A DNA stretch of 64,000 nucleotides from contig CM040103.1 in the NCBI GenBank assembly GCA_022496805.1, forward strand, positions 9,814,001 to 9,878,000. Reading direction: 5' to 3'. The DNA is from Pohlia nutans (lineage: Eukaryota > Streptophyta > Bryopsida > Bryales > Mniaceae). The notes beneath the pieces were generated by a model, which was given only the letters and a program-made list of their open reading frames with translations, ran no database searches and was not told the DNA's origin. Below, one piece after another: positions 24,806-35,189 of the stretch. The position numbers and the translations under genes are program-made. Every line of letters begins with the position of its first letter. Positions within the stretch are counted from its first letter, which is position 1.

Positions 24806-24985
24806 AAGAGGGATCTCATAAAGGACGCAAATGTAGTGTATGTCCATTTGCGCGAGGGATCTCAAGAGGGCAAGAGGCACAACTCTAGTGCATTCCATTT
24901 GCGGAAGGAGGGATCTCAAGAGGCGCAAATCTAGTGCATACTATTCGCGAAGGAGGAATTTGAAGAGGCACAAATTAGTTCATCA
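24806..24985. repeat. tandem repeat, about four units of 45-55 bp
   Basis: The unit runs AGGGATCTCAAGAGG, then GCGCAAATCTAGTGCATAC, then TATTCGCGAAGG. It is seen at about 24,809, 24,855, 24,908 and 24,954 with indels. The repeats contain CpG-bearing words that are rare in the surrounding AT-rich DNA. Confidence 0.7.
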
Positions 24986-25223
24986 TTTCTTTAATGGCAA
25001 AGATATCAAAATCATTTATCCTCGATCATTCCTATTTTTGAAGGTATACGTTACAAACCCTACAATCGGCTCGTTGACTCAGTTACAAACCTTACAATTG
25101 TTGAAAAGCCACAAATGGAACCTATAGTCATCAATACCATTTTTTCAAACCAACTATGATCGACGATCATCACTGAAATATAATTTCTTTTAATGTAAAA
25201 TAAAAATAAAATTATACAATGAT

Positions 25224-25246
25224 ACCCGTCTAGTATCTAGACGGGT
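25224..25246. repeat. perfect short hairpin
   Basis: ACCCGTCTAG, a TAT loop, then CTAGACGGGT: a perfect 10-bp stem with a 3-base loop in otherwise AT-rich DNA. It may be a transposon end or a footprint. No function is assigned. Confidence 0.7.
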
Positions 25247-25999
25247 GAGTTTGTGTCAAAAACGTGAATAACGGAAAATCCGTGAAGAGTTGGATTTTGA
25301 ATTGTGAAATTTTTAGTATTTGAGGCTTATAATATACATCCTTTAGAAAAATAATTTTTCAATTTGGAGTTGTGCAACTATCAAAATATTTATGAACAAA
25401 TCTTGAAGATACTACAAATACTTGGAAATACAGTAAATACTTACAAATACAACACATGTATCATGCGGTATTATTTGTGTTTGGATTGTATTCTCTTGAT
25501 CATGTTCCATTAATGAATGTATTCCAATCTTGATCCATGTACCAATTCCTTTCATATTTTAAAGTATAAATGTTTGTCCTAAACCATACATGGTATAAGT
25601 CACTCACTTATAAAATTCACAATAATCATGAGTGAGTCCATTCTTAACAAGAAAGATTGCGACGGAGAGGTGTTGACATAAGTCATTGCTGAACCTCTTT
25701 ATTTTCATTTTAGAAAATTTGACCCAAATTCTATTTAACTTTGAAATCACACACCCTCCAAAATCTTAGTTTTGAATGTGCATTTACAGTTCAAAGACAT
25801 ACTATGATCTTTCAATCCCACCATCGCATGATTCTCTAATTTTGTCAAAATGTCTCCACTCCAATTGAGAATATAGTTGAAAATACAATTGAGAATACAA
25901 ATGTATGGTTACTTTGTAATTTCATTCACTCTATTTCTAATAGTATCAATCAGTGGAAAAACCTAGTGAAATCCAGTGAACCCAATACCCAAAGCATTA

Positions 26000-26297
26000 G
26001 AGCATGGTCACCCATGCCCTCTCAAAGTCTCACTCAAGAAGTAGACGAAAGTGCCAAGGGCCCTACAAAAATACCTCTTGAATCTCAATCCTAACGTGTT
26101 AGAAAATGGGCCTTCAAATCACTATTTAGTTGACTATATCCTCACATTCTACTTGTGATTGGTCCATTGACTATTTGATGTCCATTTTTGGTATGTGAGG
26201 GACGTACAAGGGTGGGGGAGTGTAGGTGCAAGGGCTCTTCAAATGTAGATGAATAATTTCAGCAAGTTAGTCCTACTGTGCATGGGTGAGAATGCTC
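26000..26297. mobile_element. Harbinger/Tourist-like MITE, 298 bp
   Basis: The terminal inverted repeat is GAGCATGGTCACCCATG at the left and CATGGGTGAGAATGCTC at the right, with two mismatches in 17. TTA lies on each side (25,997-25,999 and 26,298-26,300). A three-base TTA target duplication with ends beginning GAGC is typical of PIF/Harbinger-derived Tourist MITEs. It has no coding capacity. It sits about 1.1 kb from the stop codon of the SIN3-like gene. Confidence 0.85.
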
Positions 26298-26760
26298 TTA
26301 AGGATTCAGCACAAAAAGATCCTCAAACTAAAGTACTGTTCAGCGAATTTAATCAAAGTTAATGCTACATTAGTGTAAACTCAAAACATTCACAAACGTT
26401 TGGGTGTGCATGCATTGAGGGCTTGCATTTTGGCCCTCAAATGTACCTACCCAGTACGTACATCTGACGAAATTTGGACCATGTCAAGATTAAGACCACC
26501 TACTTAAGTGGAAACTGCCCTGCGGAGAATGTCACCAAACATGATCAAGCCCTGCAGTAATCAAAGTAGCGCTGCAATATATAGCGTAATACTGACTGAC
26601 GAGGACAAAGCTGCGTCTTGAAACTTCAAAGAGGCGACGGAGGTGTGGGTTCAAGGAATGAGATTGATTACAAGTGTGAGGTTCAGTCTTGATTACAAGT
26701 ATGGAGTAGTACTGACAGTCAGCAGAAGCTGTTCCCCAAAAAATCACCAAAAAAATTATG

Positions 26761-26814
26761 TTACAACTCTTTCAGGTCCAAAACCTCGCGAATGTCCACA
26801 GCAATCTGTTTGAC
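26761..26814 (-). other. possible terminal exon of unassigned transcript
   Basis: On the minus strand a plausible acceptor (GATGTGCAG) is followed by 54 bases that read VKQIAVDIREVLDLKEL and then TAA. The composition looks coding. It lies downstream of the SIN3-like gene on the same strand, but joining it directly to SIN3 exon 4 (phase 2) gives the wrong frame and an early stop. It may be an alternative last exon through an exon I have not found, or chance. Low confidence. Confidence 0.25.
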
Positions 26815-27383
26815 CTGCACATCACATCAAACAAAAACGTAAGGAACAGACATCCTTCTCCACAAAGGAACAATGAAGGCGGTCTTCCTTATTATGCTAC
26901 AAAAAGGTAGCACAACACCAGTAAAAGCATTCTCCTTCATTCCGACCCCGCAAAAAAAATATACCACTTTTGATCTAGCACGTGCAAAAATCACAGGAGC
27001 AGCATTTTTGAATAAATTCTATGGTAAAAATGGTAATGGAAGAAGCTGATGACACTAAAATCAAGCAATTGAGTTCAGTAAAGGAGCCCTACTGTCTCAA
27101 AAGAAGCTACTATCCTGATCGATAGCCCATTCTGAAAGCAGCAAAAAGAGATGCAAAAACACTATGGAATCATCTGTAGGACCTGCCAATAAAGATTAGG
27201 GTTAGATACAAAACGCCACTTCATATTTGTCCAGCATAAATGCATTAAATTCACACGCATCTTGTTTGAAAAAAACCACCAAGGCATTCATGAGAATTTC
27301 CACCAAAACAACCAAGGCTCTTCAAAGAGAAAGAATCATTGTAGGCTTGATCTTTACCTCTGATCAGGAATCCGGCTAGTTAA

Positions 27384-30300
27384 TTACTCCTTCCGAGAAA
27401 TCGATGACTCGGATGCACTGCAAGCACAAAACAGACTCTTTGTTTTATTTAACTTCAAATGAGCAGACATTATACAAAATTGAACCAGATGATATCAAAA
27501 TGACATTGGATACCTAACAAATTGTTAACAAACAATAATAAATTGTTCAGTTGACTACCGGACGGATCTCTGAGGTAGGATGTCCTAAAACCACCACCTC
27601 CCCCAATTATGACATGTAGACCTTTCTTGGGGCCACCACAGTTGAGACCCAAAACCACCAATTTCACTATTCAAGTAGATCAATGGCAAGCCAAGCATTG
27701 CAAAAAATTAGTTGGTGGTTTTGGGTATCATTATGAGTGAAAGTACCACATGGTGTGGACATGGGAAACCTAGAGGTTTGATTTGGGTCACAGGTTACTT
27801 TCCACTTTGGAATTTTGTATAAAATTGACAAATGTGAATTAGATGTTGTAAGTTTTTGCAATCCTCATCAAAACCTATTTCGAATGTGGTCATGTTTTTT
27901 TTTCGAATTTAGCACTACCAAAAAGAGGCCAGATTGCTTAAGTTGGTGGTTTTAGGACAATCAACCTTATACAACAGTAAAATAATTATGGTTGTTTGAC
28001 AGCGAAGTTGCAAATTGCCCCTCTCCCAGAGGAGAAACTCACCTATCACTCAATTTTCTCGTTTTGTCAAGCCAATCACCAAATAGCCGTTTCTTTTTGA
28101 ACTCCTGCTCCTGCTTGTGTTTATGGGAACGTCGAGCTGTACACCTTAAAAAGATGTCTTCGGTGTCCAGCACATATGACACTTTGGAAGTATGACAAGA
28201 AATCTTATTCTCCAGCCCATTCACAACCTTTGCATTCAACAAAGCACGTTCAATGACGGCATCTTGCTCTTCTCCTGCATACTTCCGCTTCAGAATTCTT
28301 CGTATTATTTGATTCTTCTCTGTTCCAGGTGCTGACTTTGTAAACCCATCCAAATATTTCTGAAATGGACTTCCTACAGCATTTCCAGGAAAGTCCAGCT
28401 TTTCAGAATTTTCCATCAGTTGTATCAGCAACTCGCTGGGATTTGACGGTCTGTGCTCAAAACGGTAGATGCTCTCATCATGAAGTACCACACAAGCATC
28501 TGCATAGTACACCAAATCAACAGCTTCACGCTCATATTCATAAGCGTGCAGTGCTAGCAGCTTCTGGACCCCTTCATCGGCAGCTGCCACTTGTAGCTGC
28601 TTCACCAGCTTAAAAATAAGCTTGTCTAAAGTGAAAAGTATGTACGATTGTGTACCAATGATGGCCCTACATTCATCCTCAAACTTTGAGTTGTCCAGAG
28701 AACCATCCAGTAAGCCATATAGCACCTGCATAAACCTTGAATACAAGTTGGGAGCAGCTCCCCCTTCACTACACTTCTTCTTTCCGGCCAACTCTGCGTT
28801 CACCTTCGCAGATAGGATGCGCTCGTAGAGTATTTGGTACAGCCTGGACAGACACAGAACTTGTGTGAGAGACCTCCAAAAGTTAAAAACTGGGAGACAA
28901 TTGACAAGAATAAAGCGGGATGACCACCACCTTATCTCCAGAAATTCATGAACATAAATAGACAACGGATTAAACGTAACATGACAGTTTTTTACCAAAA
29001 ATGCTGGCTTTGTTCACCTGGAGAGGATATACGACATGTCATTCCCATAAAATATTTTTCCTGCTGCCTTGGAATGGGAGCCAGCCACTGCAACAGTAGC
29101 AGATGCAGGATAAACTGCAAGTGGCTTGCAGTGTGCATACGTATACTCTGAGGTCGCTAGTGAAGAGTTGCCATCCTCGTCCCCATCATCTGCATCTGCC
29201 ATGTCCTCAGCCTCCCCTTCGCTTTCTACCTTATCTTCCTGCTCATCGTCATCCTCCTCATGCTCGGACTGCTCATCACTTGACTGCTCACTCGCGGACG
29301 ATTCATCAGCAACTTCCGATGGATTGTCACTATCCTCACTTGACTTCTGAGCACTAACTTCTCCTTTGTCGTTTGCATCTGCATCACATGTTTTTGTCTT
29401 AGATACAATTATTATCCAAATGGGTCGCTCACTATGTGGGAGCCCTTCTTACTAACAATCAACTGATATGAGCCTGTTTGGCACATAATTAGTAATTAAG
29501 CCCCAGAAGTCAACAACATTTATAGGGAAGGAAGAAAAACACCCTGTACTTACCTTGATCGTGATCCATTTCAGTAACACCCACACCTTCTGCCTCCACT
29601 TCATCGTGTCCATTCTCTTCCATTCTCATTTGCATTGGACTGTACTTAACCTTGTTTCGATCCTCTTGTTCAGAGGATGGAGAGAGCTCTCCTTCCTCTC
29701 TATCGACTGTGTCACGAACCCCGCTCCCATTGCCATCTGGTACTAACCCATCGTTTAACCTAGCTTCCGACTCAGATCTCTCACCTGCCAAACTACTCTG
29801 CTGTTTCCGCCCACTGTTCTCTGCGTGTAACCACCCAGAGCCTTCTGTTCGAGCAGCAGTGCCTTCCGGATCCCTTCCAAACACTTCATTCACTCCCTCA
29901 CTTCCATGATCACCGACACCAGTGTCTGCATTCTCTGCGACTAAACACTCCTCTACGTTTCTTTGAACGTCTCCGTCTGCACCTCCCAAAATTCTCGCCC
30001 TAGACCGCTCCATACGAGTAACACCTACGACAACTTCTTCCTGACTGCCTAATCCACCACCACCCTCAGGACTGCTCGTTTCATCCCCTTCGCTCCCACC
30101 ACCACTCTCTATCGCATTACCTTTCCCATCCGATGCTTCTTCCATGTCCTCGTCACAATGTCGACGAAGCGGTATTCCCATCATCGGCGCCAGCACCGTT
30201 CTCAACGAACGCATCGTCTTCTCTGTGTGCTCTGGCGAGCTGCTGATCTCCTCCGACGAGTATTTGATGATCTGATACAAGTCATCGTGGATGGACGCAT

Positions 30301-32702
30301 CCCCAAACTCGTGCCGGAAATCAGGCAACAGTGGCCTCCGGTTGCCAGCAGCAATCGCCAGCATCGTATCGTCCTCCCTTCTTCTCTTTTCACACAATTC
30401 CTTGATCTCGGCAAGCAGCCCCTTGGTACTCAGTGCCTTCTTGTCCTGTTGCTTGAAGTGGAAACTCCGGTGGTCCAGCGCCTTGTAGACGTTCTTCGTG
30501 TACACCTCCGACCAAACCTTGTTCATCTCTTCCCGGCACTTTGTCCACTCCTCCTCCTTTTGCACCAGTCGGGAGTGAATCACCGGCATCGCTCGCGACG
30601 TGCTCTTCTTCAAGACCTCCAGAATGTCGAGCCCATGGTCCCCGTATATCCGCTCGATGCACCGCAGGTGTATCGGCGACAAAAACTCCTCCACCGGCGG
30701 CAGCGCCTCCGCTTTCCCGTTCTCGCCCTCTTGCTTCTGCATGTACTGCCCCACCAGCTTTGCCGTCGCAGCCGTAGTCTCCAACAGCATATCTAATTCG
30801 TACCGGTCGTCCTCGCACCGGAACAAGCTTTCTTCATACTGGTTCTTCCGGGAGTTTTTAAACGAGTAATCCTCGCTACCCGACGTCACCGACACCCAGT
30901 TGTCGTTCAGCACGGAAATCCCCAGGGCCGTGCGATGGCTCGACACCGGCTTCGGGTATTGCTTCGGCAGCAACCGGTAGCTCGGCGTGCACCGCTCGCA
31001 GTTCGACAGATCCAGCTCGGAAATGGGCTTGTTAACGAACTTGTCCTTCTGGGACGCAACTTTGTGGGCTTGTCCTTCCTTCACGGGCTTCACGTCCCGC
31101 TCCCTTTCCTTCACATCTCGCTCTCTTTCTCTCTCCCTCTCCCGAAGCTTTTCCTTCTCCCTCTCTCTAATCTTCTCCCTAATCCTCTCCCTCTCCCTCT
31201 CCTTCTTTCTCTCCCTGTCCCTTTCCCTCTCCCTCTCGCGGTCCTTCTCCCTGTTCCTGTCATCCCTCTCCGTCTTCACAACCTTCAGTGGCGCCCCTGG
31301 GTCCCCAAAATCTCCACCCAGCTTACGCTCACTAAACACCCCAGCCAGATACCCCTCCACATTCTCGCAGTGCGTCAGAAACTCGTTGAATCCCTCCAGC
31401 AGATCCGCATGCTTCCCCAGAATGTCACCGACCAGGCTCTGCAACTCCACGCGGCTAATAATCTCCTGGCTGAATATATTCAAACACTTGAGAAACTCCT
31501 GGTACGTATCTCGGTTACGCAGGCGAGACTTCACCTTGTCGAAAATCGGATACTGCAAAGCAGCCCCTTTCACCACCTTCGTCTCATCCCCCGTGGAGCC
31601 TTGCACTGCAGCAACCCCCGAAGTTCCTTCGCCTCCTTCGCCGGCCTGCGACTGCCGCCTGATCGCATCGCTTGCATTGCGTGCCGAAGCTCTCTTTGGC
31701 TTCTGTTCCACGAAATCCTTCTCTTTCTCCCGACTCCCTTCCTCTCTGTCACCCCCGTCCTTTCTCTCCCTGTCCACACAATCCAACATTCAGAAACAAG
31801 CAAACAAAACATACAAACAAACACCAATTTACAAAAACCTAAAGTGACAACGTAAAAAGTAAGAATTAAAAACGTAAAACAACGAACCCTAAGTCTTTCT
31901 TGCGCGGCTTCTCCTCTCTCCGTGGAGGCTCCCGATGTACTCCGACGATCTTTTCCTTCTTCGCAATTAAAAGACCACCAGGCTTCCCAAACGCAATCTT
32001 CGGCTTATTCACAATGGGAGGATGATGTTGATGATGCTGATGACTAGTCGCGCCATTAGTCGTTGTCGTCCCGGGCAAGAAATACGTAAACTCTTGTAAC
32101 AGATCGCTATGATTCGCAAACAACAACGCGACTTCCTGATAGACTTCGCTGATGTTCTTGTTCCCTTTCCGGTACATGTTGAGAATCTCCAAGAAGGCCT
32201 TGTACACATGCTCATCCGCATGGAAACGCGCCTTGATCTTGTTCACATAGTTGATCGCTTGATCGAACTCCACGGCAGGGCCCTGCTGTTGCTGCTGCTG
32301 CTGCTGGACAATCTCCTCCACGGGTGGCGGAAGCCGGATTTCAAACCCGGGCGGCAAGAACGCGTTGAAGCCCAGGATCAAATGACGGTGGCCCTTGAAA
32401 AGCTCCTTCACGCGCGTGATCACGCCGGCCGTGTCCACCTTCTGCGCCTTGAAGTCCTTCATCACCTCCAGAAACTCGTTGTACTTCTCCTTGTCGTCCT
32501 TAAATTTCTCCTTCACGTCTTTCAGATACTGAAGCGCATCTTCGGTGGTGAGGCGCTGCTGCTGCTGCCCCCCGCCACCTCCACCATTCTCCGAAGACTC
32601 GCCACCTCCGCCCCCGCCCCCGCCTCCTCGCGAAGCTCGCTTGTTTCCCTGCGGCGGATTAGCTCCATCCTCCTCATGGCCCTCCCGCTCCCGTTTCTTC
32701 AT
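27384..32702 (-). CDS. SNL: SIN3-like transcriptional corepressor (SNL family), 5 exons, 1,408 residues
   Basis: Exons on the minus strand: 32702-31888, 31769-29554, 29378-29018, 28843-28043, 27417-27384. All introns are GT-AG, all phases agree, and the total is 4,227 bases. Three paired amphipathic helix domains lie at about residues 54-117, 146-210 and 341-406. They bind DNA-bound repressors and other partners. A very Arg/Glu-rich linker (about 438-510) leads to the Sin3 histone deacetylase interaction region (about 520-620; [19 protein letters not shown] is diagnostic). An acidic Ser/Glu/Asp stretch follows (exon 3), then the conserved Sin3 C-terminal domain (exons 3-4; [20 protein letters not shown]). 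The protein is a nuclear scaffold for histone deacetylase complexes. Length agrees with plant SIN3-like proteins. The start at 32,702 is the first ATG after an in-frame stop. Poly-Gly and an 8-Gln run flank PAH1. The last exon, only 11 codons, is the least certain part. Confidence 0.92.
27574..27966. mobile_element. MITE in intron 4 of the SIN3-like gene, 393 bp
   Basis: The ends are GGTAGGATGTCCTAAAACCA at the left and TGGTTTTAGGACAATCAACC at the right, an inverted repeat of about 23 bp with a few mismatches. Inner inverted blocks (ACCCAAAACCACCAATTT against AAAAATTAGTTGGTGGTTTT) make the whole segment foldable. It lies wholly inside the last intron, so the reading frame is unaffected. No target duplication is evident. 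Confidence 0.7.
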
Positions 32703-33230
32703 CTTTTCAACAAATGTTCCTCGTCCGAAAGGCCTTTTCAAAGCTCAAGCGCCCGCCCTAACGGCGCCAACGATCCCCCCCGCAGCAGCAAGATCCAAAT
32801 GAAAAGTACGCCACGAAATCCTGAGATGATACTACTGCTGCTACCGTTCTCCGCCATCAACGAGTAGACGGGAATTGTTGCACGAGAATGGAGGTGCAAG
32901 AGATGCGGCATGGCATGGCATGGCGGAGACGCTGCATAAGCAAAGGAAAGCGGAGAAGAACAAACATGACAACTGCAGAGCGAGATAGATAATGGTAGTG
33001 AAGGGCAGACCACATACCGTGTCCCCGCTAACTTTGTGTACTGCAGTGCTGCCGGGCCCGGTAAGCTTGCGATGTACCCGGACCCGGCTGACTGATCAAC
33101 GCGGACACTCTACCCTCGTTAATATCACCCTTCTTACTATTATCGCATCTCGTTTATATCACCAAAAGATCGGTAAGTCCAAAACATCAACAGTTCGGCC
33201 TTCCATCCTAGATTTTATCCCTAGCGTGTG
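32703..33230 (-). promoter_or_regulatory. 5' leader and promoter region of the SIN3-like gene
   Basis: The sequence is markedly GC-richer than the flanking intergenic DNA, with CpG-containing words (33,048-33,110 includes GCCGGGCCCGGTAAGC and GGACCCGGCTGACTG). An in-frame TGA precedes the chosen ATG. On the plus strand GGCATGGCATGGCATGG-like repeats occur near 32,907-32,925. No TATA box is assigned. A GC-rich promoter is usual for a housekeeping chromatin gene. Confidence 0.5.
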
Positions 33231-34039
33231 TTTTGTCAAAATTAATTAATTAATTAATTAATAATAAATAAATTATTCTCTAGATTTATTCACTAGGGTG
33301 TTGTTGAAAAATAATTATTTGCAAATTTATATATCTATTATACAATACAGCACGTTTTGTCTCACTCGATCGTTCCGCGCCGGAATCCGTCGAGGAGACA
33401 ACCCAAGCTCAAAAACAAGTGGCTCTCAATTTGCTCAACGGCACGGTCCCACTAGTATATATATATAATGGGTGGACTAGCAAGTTCCATCTATAAATAG
33501 TCATAAACACAACCTTTAATTTTTTATGATTATTTTTACTTTCATATCGCTTAATAACTACACTAAATAGGTAGATTAGTGTTAGATACACTAATTCACA
33601 TAAACATGTTGTAAGTTTTTACTGTTGACCAATTTTTTTACCCTCTATATTGATCAAGATGGGGATCTTTCAATAATATTGGAATCAATGTCTTTGGTAA
33701 AAATAATAAAAAATTCGAGAGTAAAAATCTATAATATTTTCAAATCTTATAATTATCTAACACTAATCTACCTATTTAGTGTAGCAAGTTCCATCTAGAA
33801 ACAGTAATAAACATAATCTTTTATTTTATGATTATTTTTACTTTTATATCCCTTTTGTTGATAAAATTTTCAATTATTATTAAGTAAAAATTTCAATAAG
33901 TGAAAAATCTAAGCTTACAGATAATTTCAAAACATCTTGTTTTTCATTTTTTGTGTTGGACCAAACTTCATCAAAGATAAAGAGGTCACATACTACAATA
34001 CATGAAAGTTTTGTTCAATATTCTTTTGACATTTAAGAG
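33231..34039. other. AT-rich intergenic with a small MITE inside a direct duplication
   Basis: It contains a TTAA microsatellite at 33,240-33,265, and a MITE described separately at 33,561-33,781. The block GCAAGTTCCATCTATAAATA (33,480-33,557) is repeated as GCAAGTTCCATCTAGAAACA (33,784-33,861) on the other side of the MITE. No gene seen. Confidence 0.5.
33561..33781. mobile_element. small MITE with TA-flanked CACTAAATAG ends
   Basis: The left end CACTAAATAGGTAGATTAGT is the exact reverse complement of the right end, and the perfect terminal repeat extends to about 28 bp. TA lies on each side, consistent with a two-base target duplication. The end sequence CACTAAATAG also occurs at the ends of the foldback at 18,519-19,789. 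The element separates the two members of a 78-bp direct repeat. Confidence 0.75.
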
Positions 34040-34043
34040 TTAA

Positions 34044-34624
34044 CCCCTTAACGTACCAAGGTGTCCCTAGAATTGACAATTTGAGAAAAAAACATTATAA
34101 ACTACCATTTAGAAGAATATTCTGGAATTGATATACATATGAAAGTTCTAGATCTTGAATTTTAGATTCCATCCGTACGGTTCCATTCACTAATACAACC
34201 ACCAATATTTAATTATAAAATTTGAAAGTTAAAATTAAAAATTCCTTCTAAATTCGATTACAAACTAAATTTCAATATTTTTTGAGTAATTTTTTTTGGA
34301 ATGAGTTTGAAATGAGATACTCTTAAGTGTGGTGATACTTTGAAATTTTCGTGTTTCTTAAATTTATGACCTCATTTTTCACGATTCCACTTTGAACTAG
34401 AGTCAAGGCAATTTTGGCTTGGTCAACGACTTGACATACTTCTACATTTGCAATTTTAGAAAAATATGTACTCTAGTATGACTAAATCCAGCCATTAGAT
34501 AGGACAACAACTTGGTGAAGAATCTCCAAAAAATTGGATGAGTTTCATCCAAGCGTTGATGAGAACGTGAGAAGGCTTTAAAATCATTCGTCGTCCAGTT
34601 TCTGGACGCTGTGACATTTAGGGG
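34044..34624. mobile_element. TTAA-flanked MITE, family A, complete copy 2
   Basis: TTAA lies at 34,040-34,043 and 34,625-34,628. The ends are CCCCTTAACGTACCAAGG and ACGCTGTGACATTTAGGGG, similar over the first dozen bases in inverted form. The 581-bp body aligns with 5,596-6,193. It has no coding capacity. Confidence 0.85.
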
Positions 34625-34628
34625 TTAA

Positions 34629-35189
34629 GTGGTTACATTAAAGAAAGTATAGGTTTGCAAGAGGCCCTCAAAATGCCCATTCTTTTGCCCACAGTGCCCA
34701 TGAGCATGGTCAACCATGAATTGTAATGTCCGAAATTACAACCAATGCTACAATGAAATTGATACCATGCAAAAAAAAGGTCCCCCAACCAAGCCCGCCG
34801 CATCATCTGCACTGCACTGACAACATTTGCAAGTGCCCGCACGCGCTATAAATTATTTATTTACTATATTTTTATATATTTTAAAACACAAAACTCTGCA
34901 GTTTGAATATTTTTATATTCAGTTCCTATTGGTTGTGCAACAAGTTTGGAAGTGTATTTTCCATGTCTTTTTTTACTGCCCATCCTTTCGCAACTTTCAC
35001 AAAGGACTCGGAGCCTTCTACGACCCTATATTTCTTTTAATGGACTATAGTTTACATTTGTTTATAAAAGGTGTATAATTCAAGATGAGCATATGTATAT
35101 AAATACAATTTATTTCAAATTTATTTCAGGTTATTTCATATATGTTTCAAATTTTATTTTAAAATAGTTGTGATTTTTATTTTTTTATT
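34629..35189. other. intergenic, no gene seen
   Basis: The segment 34,640-34,850 is less AT-rich (GGCCCTCAAAATGCCCATTC, AAGCCCGCCGCATCATCTGC) with only a short open frame; no protein is recognised. Confidence 0.4.

Noticed and set aside
26761..26814. Last exon of SIN3
   Set aside because: Joining it to exon 4 (phase 2) gives a different frame and a stop after about 13 codons; the exon at 27,417-27,384 keeps the frame.
30935..31855. Long open frames (306 and 286 codons) on the plus strand
   Set aside because: They are antisense shadows of the SIN3 coding exon, created by the purine/pyrimidine-biased Arg/Glu tract.
32109..32867. Open frame of 252 codons on the plus strand, Leu-rich
   Set aside because: Antisense to the first SIN3 exon; leucine runs are the complement of CAG/GAG-rich codons.
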